Positions 11,796-23,945 of a stretch of DNA of 64,000 nt are shown piece by piece. Within the stretch, counting starts at the first letter, position 1. Every line of letters starts with the position of its first letter. A model generated the notes under the pieces. It had not been told where the DNA came from. It saw nothing but the letters and a program-made list of their open reading frames with translations, and did no database searches. Origin of the DNA: Epiperipatus broadwayi (Eukaryota > Onychophora > Udeonychophora > Euonychophora > Peripatidae); the NCBI GenBank assembly GCA_028023455.1, contig JAQFVV010006271.1:1063795-1127794 (forward strand), in the 5' to 3' direction. Both the position numbers and the translations under genes were made by a program.

Positions 11796-12710
11796 CAGAT
11801 CCATAAATTTTATAGTGCATTGCTTTGTGTGTAAGATCGTTAACTACCATCCAGAGTATAAATTCAAACTACTCTTAGCTAATATACATGTATTTACGAT
11901 ATAATTTAAACTCATATGAAAAAAACACAATTTAAACATCTGATTTCTACATCACAATTACAGTCCAATCTTTATATTTATTTAACACATGTGCGACTTG
12001 TTTAATTTCAATGTGTGAATGCACACATGACGTTGAACATTAAGTATCATATTGGGTAAAAACAAATTAGATTTCATCTTTACATATGTAATTAATATAA
12101 AACTGATGTTGGGAAAATATAATAAATAAACAAATACTATAAATGTTATACTTTATGGTTAAAATTTTACTTTGGCAAATCTAACATGCATTTAGTGTAG
12201 ATTATCATATTTACTATTTAAATATAAATTGTGTCTATATATATGTACACATACCACTTTTTGGTACTTTTGGTTCATATTTTTGCCTGTACATAACACA
12301 CCCACATAAAATTAAAAACAATTGTATTATGTTGAGTTCTTAAGGTTAAGATGTGATATTAATATTTTTTAGATGATGTCATTTTGTTGTTGATTAATTA
12401 TTTATGACTTTGTTTCAGTTTTCCAATATCTCAACCTACCTTCAGGCAGGGAATAAATATTAAAATTTTAAATTATAAGGAATTGCTTCTGCACGTAGAT
12501 CTTTTATCTGCTGAACCATTTTAGTAATTGACTCATGTGATATATATGATACCATAAATAAAATGAAATGAAAGGCATTAGTCTTCAGATTTGCCAGTTT
12601 TCAATATGAATAGCCAGATATTCATTTATCTACCAATATATTAGCTAGTCGGGACTGTTTACCTAAAAAAAAGTCTTAAAATCTGATTAAATTTATTTTA
12701 ATTTTTTTTT
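11796..12710. other. Non-coding AT-rich stretch
   Basis: I see no gene, repeat pair or splice-bounded exon here. The sequence is about three-quarters AT with short microsatellites only. Confidence 0.6.
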
Positions 12711-12790
12711 ACCTGAACCGGGCTTCAAACCCAGGTTCTATATCAAGGCACACATTTGGCAAATAGATAGAATGTAATGACCAACTGATA
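12711..12790 (-). repeat. Degenerate tRNA-derived SINE-like relic
   Basis: On the minus strand a TCAGTTGGTCATTAC block resembles a tRNA D-arm/A box. It is followed about 40 bases later by CTGGGTTTGAAGCCCGG, a B-box/T-arm-like segment with paired CCGGG/CCCGG-type ends, and then an A-rich tail. The layout fits a tRNA-derived SINE. No target-site duplication was found, so it is tentative. Confidence 0.4.
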
Positions 12791-12999
12791 ATATTTGTTC
12801 ATCATCGGTTGTAGTTTACATTACTTAAAATAATTTACCGTACGTAAGGCTTTTTGAAATTATTTTTTTAAAAGGCAGATGAATCTTTCATATCCTTATT
12901 TAAATTTAAATCGAAAACAACAATAAACAAACATACAAATTATTTAACTTGTTTAAATTTTGACATAAACTGCATATTTCTTGTAACTAAATAGCTACT

Positions 13000-13355
13000 T
13001 GTTATTTTAGTACCTGGTGTTTTACGAAGTTTACAAATAATGTAGGTCAATGTCTGACACGCCTTGTCCTAAATCTCCGTAAACTTTCATGCGTTACATT
13101 TTTCTTATTAATTATTTTCATCTTTTTATTGGTAATAAAACAGGTTTTATTATTAAAATAAATAAGAATCCTTTAGTCAGGTTCCTGCTGAACTAATACT
13201 AACAATACTTAAGAGGATATTATACCTGTCCTTTAAAAAAAACAAAAAAACAATTTCCGTCATTAGCGCATTTCCTTGATCGGATCCTGGAGGACTTTAT
13301 CACGTATTGTATTGTATTTCATCTTCATTTATTAAAAAACACAAGAACTATAACG
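13000..13355 (+). promoter_or_regulatory. Candidate CpG-richer promoter and first exon
   Basis: CpG is scarce across most of the window but recurs many times between about 12840 and 13620 (for example CACGCC, CTCCGTAAAC, GCGTTACA, TAGCGC, GATCGG). The patch ends in ACG|GTGAGTATTT at 13353-13364, a good metazoan 5' splice donor with the cut after 13355. The next strong acceptor directly before a convincing ATG is at 33607, in front of the LRR gene. I infer a possible non-coding first exon for that gene. There is no TATA box or transcript evidence, and the link is unproven. Confidence 0.3.
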
Positions 13356-14155
13356 GTGAGTATTTTTTTTTTTTTTTGTACTTTATAAATAGTACGTAAT
13401 TTTGATATAAAATGGAAAAAAAATCTGCAGTAGTAAAATATATATATTTTTATATGCTTAACGGTTATGTGATTGAAGAAGGAATGAAAAGTAAACAAAA
13501 TTAGTTGTAAATATAAGAGCGTAAATTATATATGTAAACATATATTTAATGTTCGGGTTTGCTTGCTGTTAATATTAATATGTACTAACACTTCGATCGG
13601 GTCACGCTAGTCCTGTTATCTGATGGCAAGTATGATCCACCAAAATTAAGTTGACATTACATGGAAGAATCCGAATTCAATATGTAAATCTTTTATTAGT
13701 AGAAACCTTCTATATATATATAATTTGATATGATTTTTCTATAAAGATATAAGTATTGCAAATACAAGTGGGGAAGGATTATTATGAAAATAGGAAAACA
13801 TCGATTTGTGATAAATAGATAGAGGGATAAATAAAAGAAATCAGTCATATTGCAAGACAGAATTCCCTATACAGTTCCCCTTATAAAAATAGTAAAAAAG
13901 ATGATACTAATCATTAAAATGTCAATTACTGGGTGTTGAGCATTTCAGCAAATTCCACAATTGTTTGACCCCCTTGCTAAGAATAGGTAAATATCTATTT
14001 ATTACTAATAATTGAATGTGGTTTTGATTGGCTGAAAATTGTCAATCCAAAGATAAATCCTAACTCAGATTAAAGCATTAAAAATTGTTTAAATATTATT
14101 TAGCTTGGATTCAAATCAAGACAAGCATACTATAAAGATATACTTTTATATAGAT

Positions 14156-14691
14156 CAGTGGTTTTCAACCTTTTCACACCTGTGGGCCGGTAAAAATAAG
14201 GATAAGGTTTCGCTAAGGATAAAGTTTCGTGGACTGGCAGAAGTCTATAGATAAATTTTCTTAAAGATGTAAACTGCTTAGCCTTAGATGAGCATAATTG
14301 TTATAAGTGATCAAAACAACAATGTTAAATATACAAGATGAAGTTATATATATATGGAGTTTGTATAATAAAAAACTTTTTTTTTAAATTTTGAATTTTT
14401 TTAGAAAAGTAATAAAAAATTTAATTCTGCCCCCCCCCCAAAAAAAAAAAACATCTGTGATAACTAAAAAAACAAATTAATTTATGTATGATTGATTATA
14501 TTTTGTTTTTGTACTGTTTTTTTTTTTTTAATTGGGTAAAAAGGAGTTGAAAAAAATAAATAAAAATTGTTTATGTTAATTAAAAGTTTAAACTCTTATT
14601 ATTTTGTTACTTTTCTGTCAGTCTAGTGTGGACCAGCAGAAAAGTTCTGTGGCCTGGCACTGGTCCATGGACGACGGGTTGAAGACCACTG
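14156..14691. mobile_element. Non-autonomous hAT element (MITE)
   Basis: The 536-bp element opens with CAGTGGTTTTCAACC and closes with GGGTTGAAGACCACTG, the inverted-repeat signature of hAT elements. The subterminal GGGCCGGT and GGTCCATGG segments are also typical. It is flanked by a perfect 8-bp target-site duplication, ATATAGAT, at 14148-14155 and 14692-14699. The interior is AT-rich with poly-A/poly-T runs and no transposase frame, so it needs a transposase from elsewhere. Confidence 0.93.
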
Positions 14692-14804
14692 ATATAGATG
14701 AATTCTTATAAATAATTTTAAGGTTTTTTTAAAATAAAAAATCCAAGTATTTTATATATTATTTTTTCTTGCACCATGCACTATAGTCTTTATCCAATCT
14801 TATT

Positions 14805-14900
14805 TTTTTTTCCATATATCAAATGCATTGACCAGGAAGTGAAGCTGGGCCAGCTGCTTGGAAGGCAGCTATGCTAACCACTAGGCCACCAATGCTTGAC
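14805..14900 (-). repeat. tRNA-Gly-derived SINE, copy 1
   Basis: On the minus strand the element starts AGTCAAGCATTGG and runs through a tRNA-Gly(TCC)-like head, with A box GTGGCCTAGTGGTTAGCAT and anticodon arm CTGCCTTCCAAGCAG. The 3' half ends in GGTCAATGC, pairing with the 5' GCATTGG. A short tail of GATATATGG plus an A run follows. Imperfect 14-bp direct repeats (TATCCAATCTTATT and TATCCAACCTCATT) at 14791-14804 and 14901-14914 look like a target-site duplication. The B box is degenerate, so this is not a functional tRNA gene. Confidence 0.75.
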
Positions 14901-17403
14901 TATCCAACCTCATTTGATACCATAGTAACTCTGCTTCACATATTCTGTAAGTCATTCAAACATGAATAATTAATGAACACTAAATAATAGTGCCAAACAG
15001 ATGCAAAGTTAAATTTGCTATCCACCATATAAGTTGTACTTCTATTAATGTATTCAGGTAAAGATCTTAAGATTTAACATTTTGAAATAAAACACACATG
15101 TATTTAGATACATAGATAAATTTAAATAAAATGACTTATTTTGATATATCTACATTTTAATTGCCTTCAGTTTTTTAACATATTTTTTAAGTTCTGCATT
15201 TCACATTCATAAATAAATTGATATCCATTTAATAAGTATACAAGCTTAATCTAAAAATAATATCTGTCCTACTATAAGTTTCACATTCTACCATCAATTA
15301 ATATAATGCCATAAAAAATTAATGATAGTAATAAATTATTTCATTCATTTTTCTAAAACACTTTGTTAGTTATCATATTATTTACATCATTTCTTAATAA
15401 TTCCCATAGCTTTACATTTATTTTACTCAAATAATGTTATTTTAACTTATACTATGTATAAAAAGTTTATAGTCTTTAAAATGGCAGTGTTTTATGAAAA
15501 TCTTTCTATCACCCAATGGACATTATCAACAGATTGGAACATCAACAACATATTGGAAAACAGTTGAGTCAATTCCATTTAAACACAACTATAACATTCT
15601 ATTTGCTATTTAAATTTTATATGTAATGTAAATTAAGTTAAAATTATTCAAAATTGTTATAATTTTTATAATATTATTTACTTAATATTGTTATGTTAAA
15701 ATGATTGCCAAAATTTTTTATCATGTGGTAATACTGAATACAGATAGTACATTGGCAGTTTGCACCAATATAATCTGTTGGAAGAATCTATGAGCATGGA
15801 ATTATGTTGAGAATCTGCCATGCAGAAGGAAAGAAGAAACTAAATGAAATAATTTGCTCCAGTTTTATGCTGTCTGTGCTAAATGATTTATTTGATGGAA
15901 ACATGTAACATTTTTACTGCTATACTGAATTAAATGGGAAATTAATTACAATCTCATTTGCACATGACTTAGTTCAATATATATATATATTTGTGTAATT
16001 ATAAGCGTAGTCCAAACATGAGGCCAGTCTCAATGTAAGCCAACAGTTTCAAGATAGGCTATGGATATAGAGACTTAAGTTCTCTGAAAGTGGTAAGCCT
16101 TATAATTATTTTTCTAATAATACTAAGCTTCACTTTTTTGTGTAAAGCACAATTTAAAACTTACTAGTGACTTATAAACTTTCCATTCAACCAGATAAAT
16201 CTAAGTTTGTCAACCAGCAAAAATTAAACCACAGAAAGATTTCAACTGTTGACATTCTCTCTTTGTCATAAAATGACAAGAAACAGATAACTAATAACAG
16301 AAATCATGAGTTAGAGTAAATGATTTGTGACTGTGTTGTCAAAAGCAAAAGTTGGAATGCTACTATTTCTATGTGGAATGCCAAGTGAGAATCATTCTAT
16401 TTCTTGTTATTGAAAAGAAGTCATCATCCTGCTCTATATTATATTCAGTTGAGTGGCCAACCCATGCAGATTAAATGTAAGCAGATTTTATAATCTATCA
16501 TAAATAATGAGAAATCCTACATGGACCCAAAACAGAGAAACGTACAGTTTAGCAAATGTTTTTGGCTTGAAGTAAAATGTTAAATATATAAATAGTGAAA
16601 AGTATATCTCAAGGACTTTTGCATTATCATCTTGATTGTTTGTGTTGGAAAATTTATAGTTAAAATCATAATTAAGACATATTTTTTAATTTTTGGTTGG
16701 TGTTAGAAATCTTTGATACAGGTGAATTTAATTTTATAAATATATTTTCTGCACTTGCTACTATTATTTAATTTATTATGGATTACTGACAAATCCATTT
16801 AGTCTTGGACATTATTACATTTATTATTTAACTAATAATTTGTGTACAATTTGAGAATTATAATTGCAGTTTGTAATGTTATTACTATTTATTAGTCTGC
16901 ATTCAGAATAGGTTCTATTTACCTGTTTAAAGAAGTTTGTTATTAACTGAAGGGAGACCCATTGATTCCTCTTGGAAGTTTTAAAGGAACTACTAAATAG
17001 GAAAAATTTCTAATGTCCACTCCAAAAATTCCTATCATTGCAGATATTATTACTATGTAATTATTCATATAGTATAGGAACATAGATGGGCTGCTCACCA
17101 TCAGACTTAGCCAGTATAGTGAGTTCATTGGCTTTTTACCTCTGAGTTTAACATTAAGAAACATCATGGTCATTCTTCTCAATTGTCTGATAAGGCAGAA
17201 TGAATGAGTGTGTGAATGAACATTTTTTAAAAATGGATATATACAATCATGAAAGACAAAAAAATCATGGCCTTTATTCCCAAGAGACTGTAAAGTTACC
17301 AGCCAAGTCAGCAGTGGGTAGTCAAAGGTGGAGAGTGCTAGGAATCTGCTTATCATGGATGTAGGCTGCCATTTGATGAAGACTTTCTAGTTAGGTACTT
17401 ACA

Positions 17404-19961
17404 GTGGCAGATCACTTTCAAGTGAAGGAAAAATTGCAAGAATTGGAAGAAAAATTGTCTCATATTAAATTGGACATTATTGGACTTTGTGAGGTTAGAA
17501 GAAAAGGTGAAGAGGCAATTGATTCAAAAAGTGGACATGTACTCTACTACAAAGAAGCAAATATTGAAAGTACAAATGAAAGTAGGATTCATTATAAATA
17601 AATTGAAGAGCAACATTGTTAGGATTGATGATGTATTGAATAGAGTGGCAAGATTAGTTATTCAACTTAATAGCAGATAGAGAATGCAGATAATTCAGGT
17701 TTATGCCCCTACAAGTTCCCATAGTGATGAAGTAATAGAAGATTTTTATATGAAGGTACACAAAGCATTAGATCAGACTAAACAATATTTTAAAAGTATT
17801 ATGGGAGACTTTATTGCTAGAATTGGTAAACAAGTGAAATATGGAAGTACTGGAGACAAATTTGATTATGGAAATAGAAATGAGAGCGGACATAGATTTG
17901 TGGAGTTTGCAAAAAAAAAGAAAAACTTTGGAAATCAAGTGAAAGCATTGAAATGAAGATACAATAGAATTGGATTATATTTTGACTAACAAAAAATACA
18001 TATTTTAAAATTTTAATGTCATTGATAAATTCAAGACAGGAAGTGATCACCAATTAATAAGATGTAAGATACATGTTAATGCAAAACTAGAGAGACAAAA
18101 ATTATTAAGGAAAACAATATTTACAGTTGATATTCTTAATCTTCATAAACATTCTAATAAATTAAAATTTACAAGTTGTTTTTAAGTGTTAGTAGTTTTT
18201 GAACATGATTCAGATTAGAATGAAATTAATAGGAAAATAACTAATACACTTTTAAAAACTGCAACAAAAATAGTTGATAGAATAAAGTAGCAATTGATCA
18301 ATAAAATTTCTACTGAGACTAAAGAATTTATGAAAATATATTAAAATGATGCATTAAGAAGGATTGAATATCTCAACTTTTGTAAAATGATGTGAAAAAG
18401 AGGTGATAATGATATAAAAAAATATAACTGTGAACTAGCAAGGAGAGCTGTTGAAGAGAATAAAAGTCTCAAGAGTGTAAAACAACATTTTCATATTGGT
18501 AGGAAATTTATATCTGCAATAAAAAAAGATGGAACTATTATTAAAGAGGGAGATGAAATTATGAAATGGATAGAATTATAATCAATAAATTAAAAGAAGC
18601 AGGTGAAGAAATAATTTTTTTTTTGGCAAAGTTATATGCCAAATGTCTCAATAATAAACATATACCAAGTGATTGGAAGAATGCAGTGTTAATATTAATA
18701 TTTTAAAAAGGTGATAAAGAAGATATTAGAAGTTGCAGACCTAGCACTGAGCAGTGTTATATATTTTTTTTACCAAGATAATTACAATTTGTCTACAAAA
18801 AGATTGGATTTTAACCAATTAAAAAAAAACAAGCTGGATTTAACAATGATTTTAGTATAGTTGGTCATATCCAAGTATTGAGAGAAGTTATAGAAAAAGC
18901 TAATAAATGTGATTTGTCATTATGCTTTGGATTTGTAGATTATGAAAAGGCATTTGATTCTATAAAACATTTCTTTAGTGATTAAAGCATTGGATCATCA
19001 AGGTATAGATCCAGGATATTGTCATATTTTGAAGAATATTTATAAAACTGGAATAGTAACAATTAGATTACATAAATGATAGTAGGAAGGTTAACGTTGA
19101 GAAGGGTTTAAGACAGGGTGACTTCATATCTCCAAAACTTTTTACAACAGTGCTACAAGAAGTATTTTGTGGATTAAACCTAAAAGTAGATGGATATTAT
19201 TTAAGTTATTTAGATTTTCAGAGGATGTAGTTGTTTTTACAAATAATGCTTTAGAGCTTTAGAAAATGTTGCAAGAGTTACAGGTGAAAGTAAAAAATTA
19301 CAACTAAAGATAAATATTAAAAAGACTAAAGTAATGTTCAATGGATTTTCTCAAGAGATGAAAATAAAGATTGATTATGATGAGATAGAAGATGTTAACA
19401 ACTACAAATAGCTTGGTCAAATTATTACCACAGCTAGAAACATAATGAATAAAAGTAATCATAGAATTAAACTTGATTCATGTGCTTTTGGTAGAAATAA
19501 CAATATTAAAATATGCCTATGTGTTTGAAAAGAAAGGTTTTTAATATGTGTTTCTACCAGTTTTTACTTATGGATCTGATACTTGGATACTTAATAGAAG
19601 AGCAAGAGAGAGACTTCAGATCACTCAAAAAATATAGAGAGATGCATGTTAGGAGTAACAAGAAGAGATTGAAAACACAATACATGGGTAAGAAAATAAA
19701 CAGGTGTTACCACCATTATTGAAAGAATTAAAAGATTGAAGTAAAGTTGAGATAGACATATAGAAGAAATAATAAAAGGTGAACAATTGAAATATTAAAC
19801 TGGATTCCAAAAGATTGTAAAAGACCCAGAAAGAAACCACTTGTGAGATGGATAGATGAAATAAGAAAGTGTGCAGAGTTATGTGGAGAAAAGAGGGTGG
19901 TATTGGAAAAGATGAATTAACTTGAAAAGACCATCATTCTGCAGTGGATTGATAATGATTG

Positions 19962-19966
<5 letters not shown>
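17404..19966 (+). pseudogene. Dead RTE-like LINE (endonuclease plus RT)
   Basis: Pieces in different frames spell an apurinic-type endonuclease followed by reverse transcriptase. The stretch 17404-17590 encodes a segment with KLDIIGLCEVRRKG. The stretch 17684-17940 encodes QVYAPTSSHSD and MGDFIARIG (the GDFN-like active-site block). Later pieces include VDYEKAFDSI (RT motif A, near 18930-18965) and KGLRQGDFISPKLF (RT motif B, near 19105-19145). Frameshifts and stops break it throughout, and no YxDD box was found intact. The 3' end, TGGATTGATAATGATTGA, resembles short RTE tails. The layout and motifs fit RTE-type elements common in invertebrates. It is inactive. Confidence 0.8.
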
Positions 19967-20008
<42 letters not shown>

Positions 20009-20013
20009 CAATC

Positions 20014-20015
<2 letters not shown>
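19955..20015. repeat. Palindrome enclosing an AT microsatellite
   Basis: ATGATTGACAAT at 19955-19966 (the LINE's last bases) is matched by its exact reverse complement ATTGTCAATCAT at 20004-20015, with pure TA repeats between. A second TA tract follows to about 20045. The DNA could extrude as a hairpin. Confidence 0.85.
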
Positions 20016-20049
<34 letters not shown>

Positions 20050-21648
20050 GTTCATCTGTGTATAATTTATGGATAGATTTAACATTATAATTGCCTTTGT
20101 CATAATTAATATCATTTTATTTGATATGAGTTACTTCTGTTGTTTTGCAATTTTTTTCTTGTAAATAAATCTTAAGTTCCATTATTGTAGCATTATGTGG
20201 TGGTATAGATATTAGCCAAATAATAAGCCATATATTAACTGAAACCAAAAAAAAATTCATAATATTCAATTATTTTATGACTTCTCAAATTCTACTTGTT
20301 TTAAATTCAAACACCTCTGAGTTATTTGAAACTTTTCTCAGTCTCTCTCTCATGACTAATTTTTTCCAGCTATGATCATTATTTTGAGTAATCCTTTTAC
20401 CATGATATCTTTAACTCTTAATTGTTTTTTTTTATTAAACATATTAACTTTGTGTTTTTTTATTTATTTATTAGAGTAATGCAGTCAACAAAAAGATGAA
20501 CCCATATATTATAACCAATTTTTAAAAAATAGAATCTAAATTCTTGAATAAAGCTCTAGTTTTCAGACAGTTGCTTTAATGCTTAAATGTCACATGTTCT
20601 TCTGAGTGATTAATCATACAATGTTTTCTTTCCTAGAAAGCTAACATGAGTTGCTGCAACTGTATGTGCTCATGAAAGAGATACTGAAAACATTTTATTA
20701 TAAATAATGCAACTGTATCAGAAATCTGAAGGCAAGATAATAATAAGAATCATTGCATGATCAGTTTGTATTAACTGTGACAGTATGATTTTACATTTGT
20801 GCAACAATATTTCCATCCTTTTAGTTTATGCATAGTAATTCTGATTTACATTCAGCTTTTTTAAGCTTTTATGACAGCATAAGATCATGATATTATAAAA
20901 GCAATGTTGGAAACATGATAAAATCCTCAACTGTGATCTTTGCTTCAGACAGTAGAATTACTAATAAATTGTGTTAGAAATGGATTTGAGATGCTCAGAA
21001 TTTATATTTAGAGAGCACCATTTAAAGATGTTTCTTGTCTCCCACCATTTGGCTAAGTTGTTGTGGCTGTCAGATTACTTATTAAATGATATAAATAATT
21101 GCAATAGCAATAATAATGATAAAAAGGAAATGGTTGATATAAAATTTTTTAATCTATTTTTTAAATATAAATACATGGACTATTTTACATGATGCAAACT
21201 CTTTTAAGTTCTGAACATGGGACAGCACATATAACTAAAAACCTATCAAGATCCTAGATTGTTCTAATTGCTCTTATTAAAATTTGGCTTCCAAGGAAGG
21301 TAAATGATTGTAATTGTTTTGGAATAGCAGATCAGCCAGTGAAAGTCAACTGCATGGTGCTAGTTTTACTATAAAGTCCAGTTTAGTATTTTTGACTTTT
21401 AAAATTCCTTGATATATCAGTTAAAAGTTTAATGATATTAAAACTGGATTTGTGCAATGTGGTTTGCATTCATTTTATTGATGCATATGTTTCAACATTA
21501 AGTTTGGATAATTAGGAGAAAGCAAACATTTCTTATTGTACAACCTTATTGCATTAATATTATTAATAGATCTGATTTTTCTTGGAAATTTTATGCATGA
21601 TTTTGTAAAAACAACAAATTTTGTCCAAAACTTATTGGAAATAATTGC

Positions 21649-21925
21649 ATTAAAACAGGCTAAACTTTCCATACAGTAGTACCACTCAGTGCAAACCAGA
21701 GTAGTCAATGGATACCAGAGGCTTATGCATAAAATCCCTATCTAGTGCCTACTCATCCAATATCTCCATATTAGTTTTGGCTTGTGGCCTTTGTCAGTGA
21801 GGAGCTTTGGATCTGAGAGCACTGCACCTACTCTGGCTTGCACTGAGTGGCACTGCTGTATGGAGAGTTTTTCCTATTTTAATAAAAATTATGAGCAAGC
21901 ATAAGAAAAGGTAACCATGTGAAAT
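21649..21925. mobile_element. Fold-back repeat family F1, copy 1
   Basis: The long left arm contains CTTTCCATACAGTAGT, TCCCTATCTAGTGCCTACTC and TCTGAGAGCACTGCACCTA. The short right arm, TGGCACTGCTGTATGGAGAG, is the inverse of the left end. The sequence TAAGAAAAGGTAACCATG further out pairs with the start of copy 2, so copies 1 and 2 face each other. There is no coding frame. The class is unknown: long inverted repeats suggest a MITE or fold-back transposon. Confidence 0.75.
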
Positions 21926-22146
21926 AATTGCATTGTTACTGCAAACTTGAATGATACATTGTTATTGAATTCTTATATAACAGAAGGAATGACTAACATA
22001 AATGCTTTGTTTACGTTTTAAAAAAGCCAGAACAGAAAATGAATGCTTCGCTGCTCATAACATTGGAACTTGGTTGATCATACTACAATTACAAATTAAA
22101 ATATAAAAGTTTAAATTACACTTAAAAGTAAAAATTAATATTTAGA

Positions 22147-22440
22147 TAATAACATGATCACCATTTCTTATGCTTATCCCATAACTGTTATTCAACAGGC
22201 AAAACTTTCCATACAGGTGGCTGTTGGAGGGTTGAATTAGATCCTAAAATCTAGGTGCAGTGCTCTCAGATCCAAGGCTCCTCACTGATGAAGGCCACAA
22301 GCCAGAATCTAATCTGGGGATATTGTATGAGTAGGCACTAAATAAGGATTTTATGCACAAACCTTCTGGTATCCATTGATTACTCTGGCTTGCACTGAAT
22401 GGCATTACTGTATGGAGAGTTTTGCCTGTTGAATTTATAT
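22147..22440. mobile_element. Fold-back repeat family F1, copy 2 (inverted)
   Basis: This carries the F1 sequence in reverse: TAGGTGCAGTGCTCTCAGATC, then TAGGCACTAAATAAGGATTT, then CTGTATGGAGAGTTTTGCC. Its ends form a terminal inverted repeat, ATTCAACAGGCAAAACT at about 22191 and AGTTTTGCCTGTTGAAT at about 22419. The outer GATCACCATTTCTTATG resembles the outer sequence of copies 3 to 5. Confidence 0.75.
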
Positions 22441-22724
22441 CATAGACTATTTGCTCTAAAGTTAAAATGGTATGTCGTGTTACAATTATATTTTTAAAAA
22501 AATTAATACATATTCTTTAAAAGCATTTACTATTTATGCTAAATTTCAATAACGATTAAACATTAAACTGCTGATTTCATAAATTTCATGTTACAGAAGT
22601 ATTAAATTCATTTCTCCAAATATGTAATGATAATATAAATACTTCTATTTTTAGATTAACTGAAACAAAAAAACTATGACTGGTATTCTACCAATTATTA
22701 TTATTATTAATAAAAAGATAGAAA

Positions 22725-22880
22725 CATTAAACATCACATGATCACCATCTCATACTAGCACATAATTGTTGTAAACAAAGGCAAAACTCTTTTCTCCATA
22801 CAGTAGTGCCACCCTGTGCTAACCAGAGTAATCAATAGATGCCAGAAGGCTTGTGCATAAAATCCCTATCTAGTGCCTTT
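22725..22880. mobile_element. Fold-back repeat family F1, copy 3 (partial)
   Basis: Only the left arm is present: CATCACATGATCACCAT, then TCTCCATACAGTAGTGCC, then AATCCCTATCTAGTGCC. It ends in TGCCTTTGTTTATA, the near-inverse of its own TGTAAACAAAGGCA, so a deletion has produced a short hairpin element. Confidence 0.7.
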
Positions 22881-23214
22881 GTTTATAAGATAGAAACATA
22901 GCATATCACTATTTGGGAAAATAATAAATATAATTTGAAAGTTCATAATCAACATAGAGATTTAAAAGATAAGACTGTTTAGAATGATTAGTGGATTAAA
23001 ACTGCAATAAATACCCATTCATTCATCATGGTCATTTTAGATCAATTTTGAAACACTCTAATAAATAATATTGCAATTATATTAAAACAATTGACTATAT
23101 TCTTTTACAAAATGCTAATGATATTTCAAGTAGTCACTGGGATATTATGATCACCTTTTGAATAATGTTAGATGAATTGAGATCTCACCTATTAATTTAG
23201 GTTTTGACACAGAT

Positions 23215-23640
23215 ATCCAACTTAATGACATTAAAATAATTCTTTGTAATAGAAAAGTTGCAGATCCTAATGAGATAGTTATCTGGAGAAGTTTTAAATT
23301 TGGTGATCTGTTAACTTAAAAAAACATTGGAATTTCTCAGAAGTGAAATTATCTTGCCTGATCTTAATGATAGTTGTATTGTTTAAATTTTTAAAAATAA
23401 AATAAAAAGATAAGATTACAGAAGTTATTGTGACACAGTTTTTATTAAGAGACATTTATAAAAGAAATATAGATAAAAGAAGTGATTTATATCTTACATT
23501 TATTGATTTTGTCAATACATTTAATTCAATTATTCAACAGGTCTTCAAATTAGTTGTTTATTCAATAAAATTTATTCATGTTATACAGTTTTTATATAAT
23601 GCAAGGGTTATGGCTATAGCACAGATGCTGAACTCTTCAT
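23215..23640 (+). pseudogene. Degenerate LINE reverse-transcriptase fragment
   Basis: Two broken frames give a pre-RT segment (NDIKIILCNRKVADPNEI, near 23220-23280) and, at about 23430-23600, FLLRDIYKRN followed by LYLTFIDFVNTFNSI. The latter is the RT motif A region with the FIDFxxTF pattern. No further RT motifs follow, because F1 copy 4 begins at about 23625. It is probably related to the RTE-like class but is too short to place. Confidence 0.65.
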
Positions 23641-23945
23641 ACAATAGCCCCTCTCAGTGCAAACTAGAGTAATCAATGGATGCAAGAAGATTTGTGCATA
23701 AAATTCCTATCTAAGATCTAGGTGCAGTCTCTCATATCCAAGACTCCTCACTGATGAAAGTCAAAAGCTAGAAACTAGTCTGGGGATATTGGATGAGTAG
23801 GCATTAGATAGAGATTTTTATGCACAAACTTTCTTGCATCCATTGATTACTCTGGCTTGCACTGTGTGGCACTACTGTATGAAGAGTTAAGCCTTGGTTG
23901 TAAACAATTTGTATAAGTATAAATAATGGTGATCATGTGATGTTT
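23625..23945. mobile_element. Fold-back repeat family F1, copy 4
   Basis: Both arms are present: ACTCTTCATACAATAGCCCC at the left and GGCACTACTGTATGAAGAGT at the right, with TAGGTGCAGTCTCTCATATC in the middle. The outer right TGGTGATCATGTGATG pairs with the start of copy 3, so copies 3 and 4 bracket 22725-23945 as one large inverted structure around the RT fragment. Confidence 0.7.

Noticed and set aside
14823-14897. Possible functional tRNA-Gly gene
   Set aside because: The anticodon arm is good, but the T-arm/B box is degenerate (CAGCTTCACTTCC), and TSD-like flanks with a tail show it is a retroposed SINE.
16943-17356. 137-codon ATG frame on the minus strand upstream of the RTE relic
   Set aside because: It is hydrophobic without known motifs and lies antisense to what may be the LINE's 5' region. 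There is no conservation evidence, so it is not called a gene.
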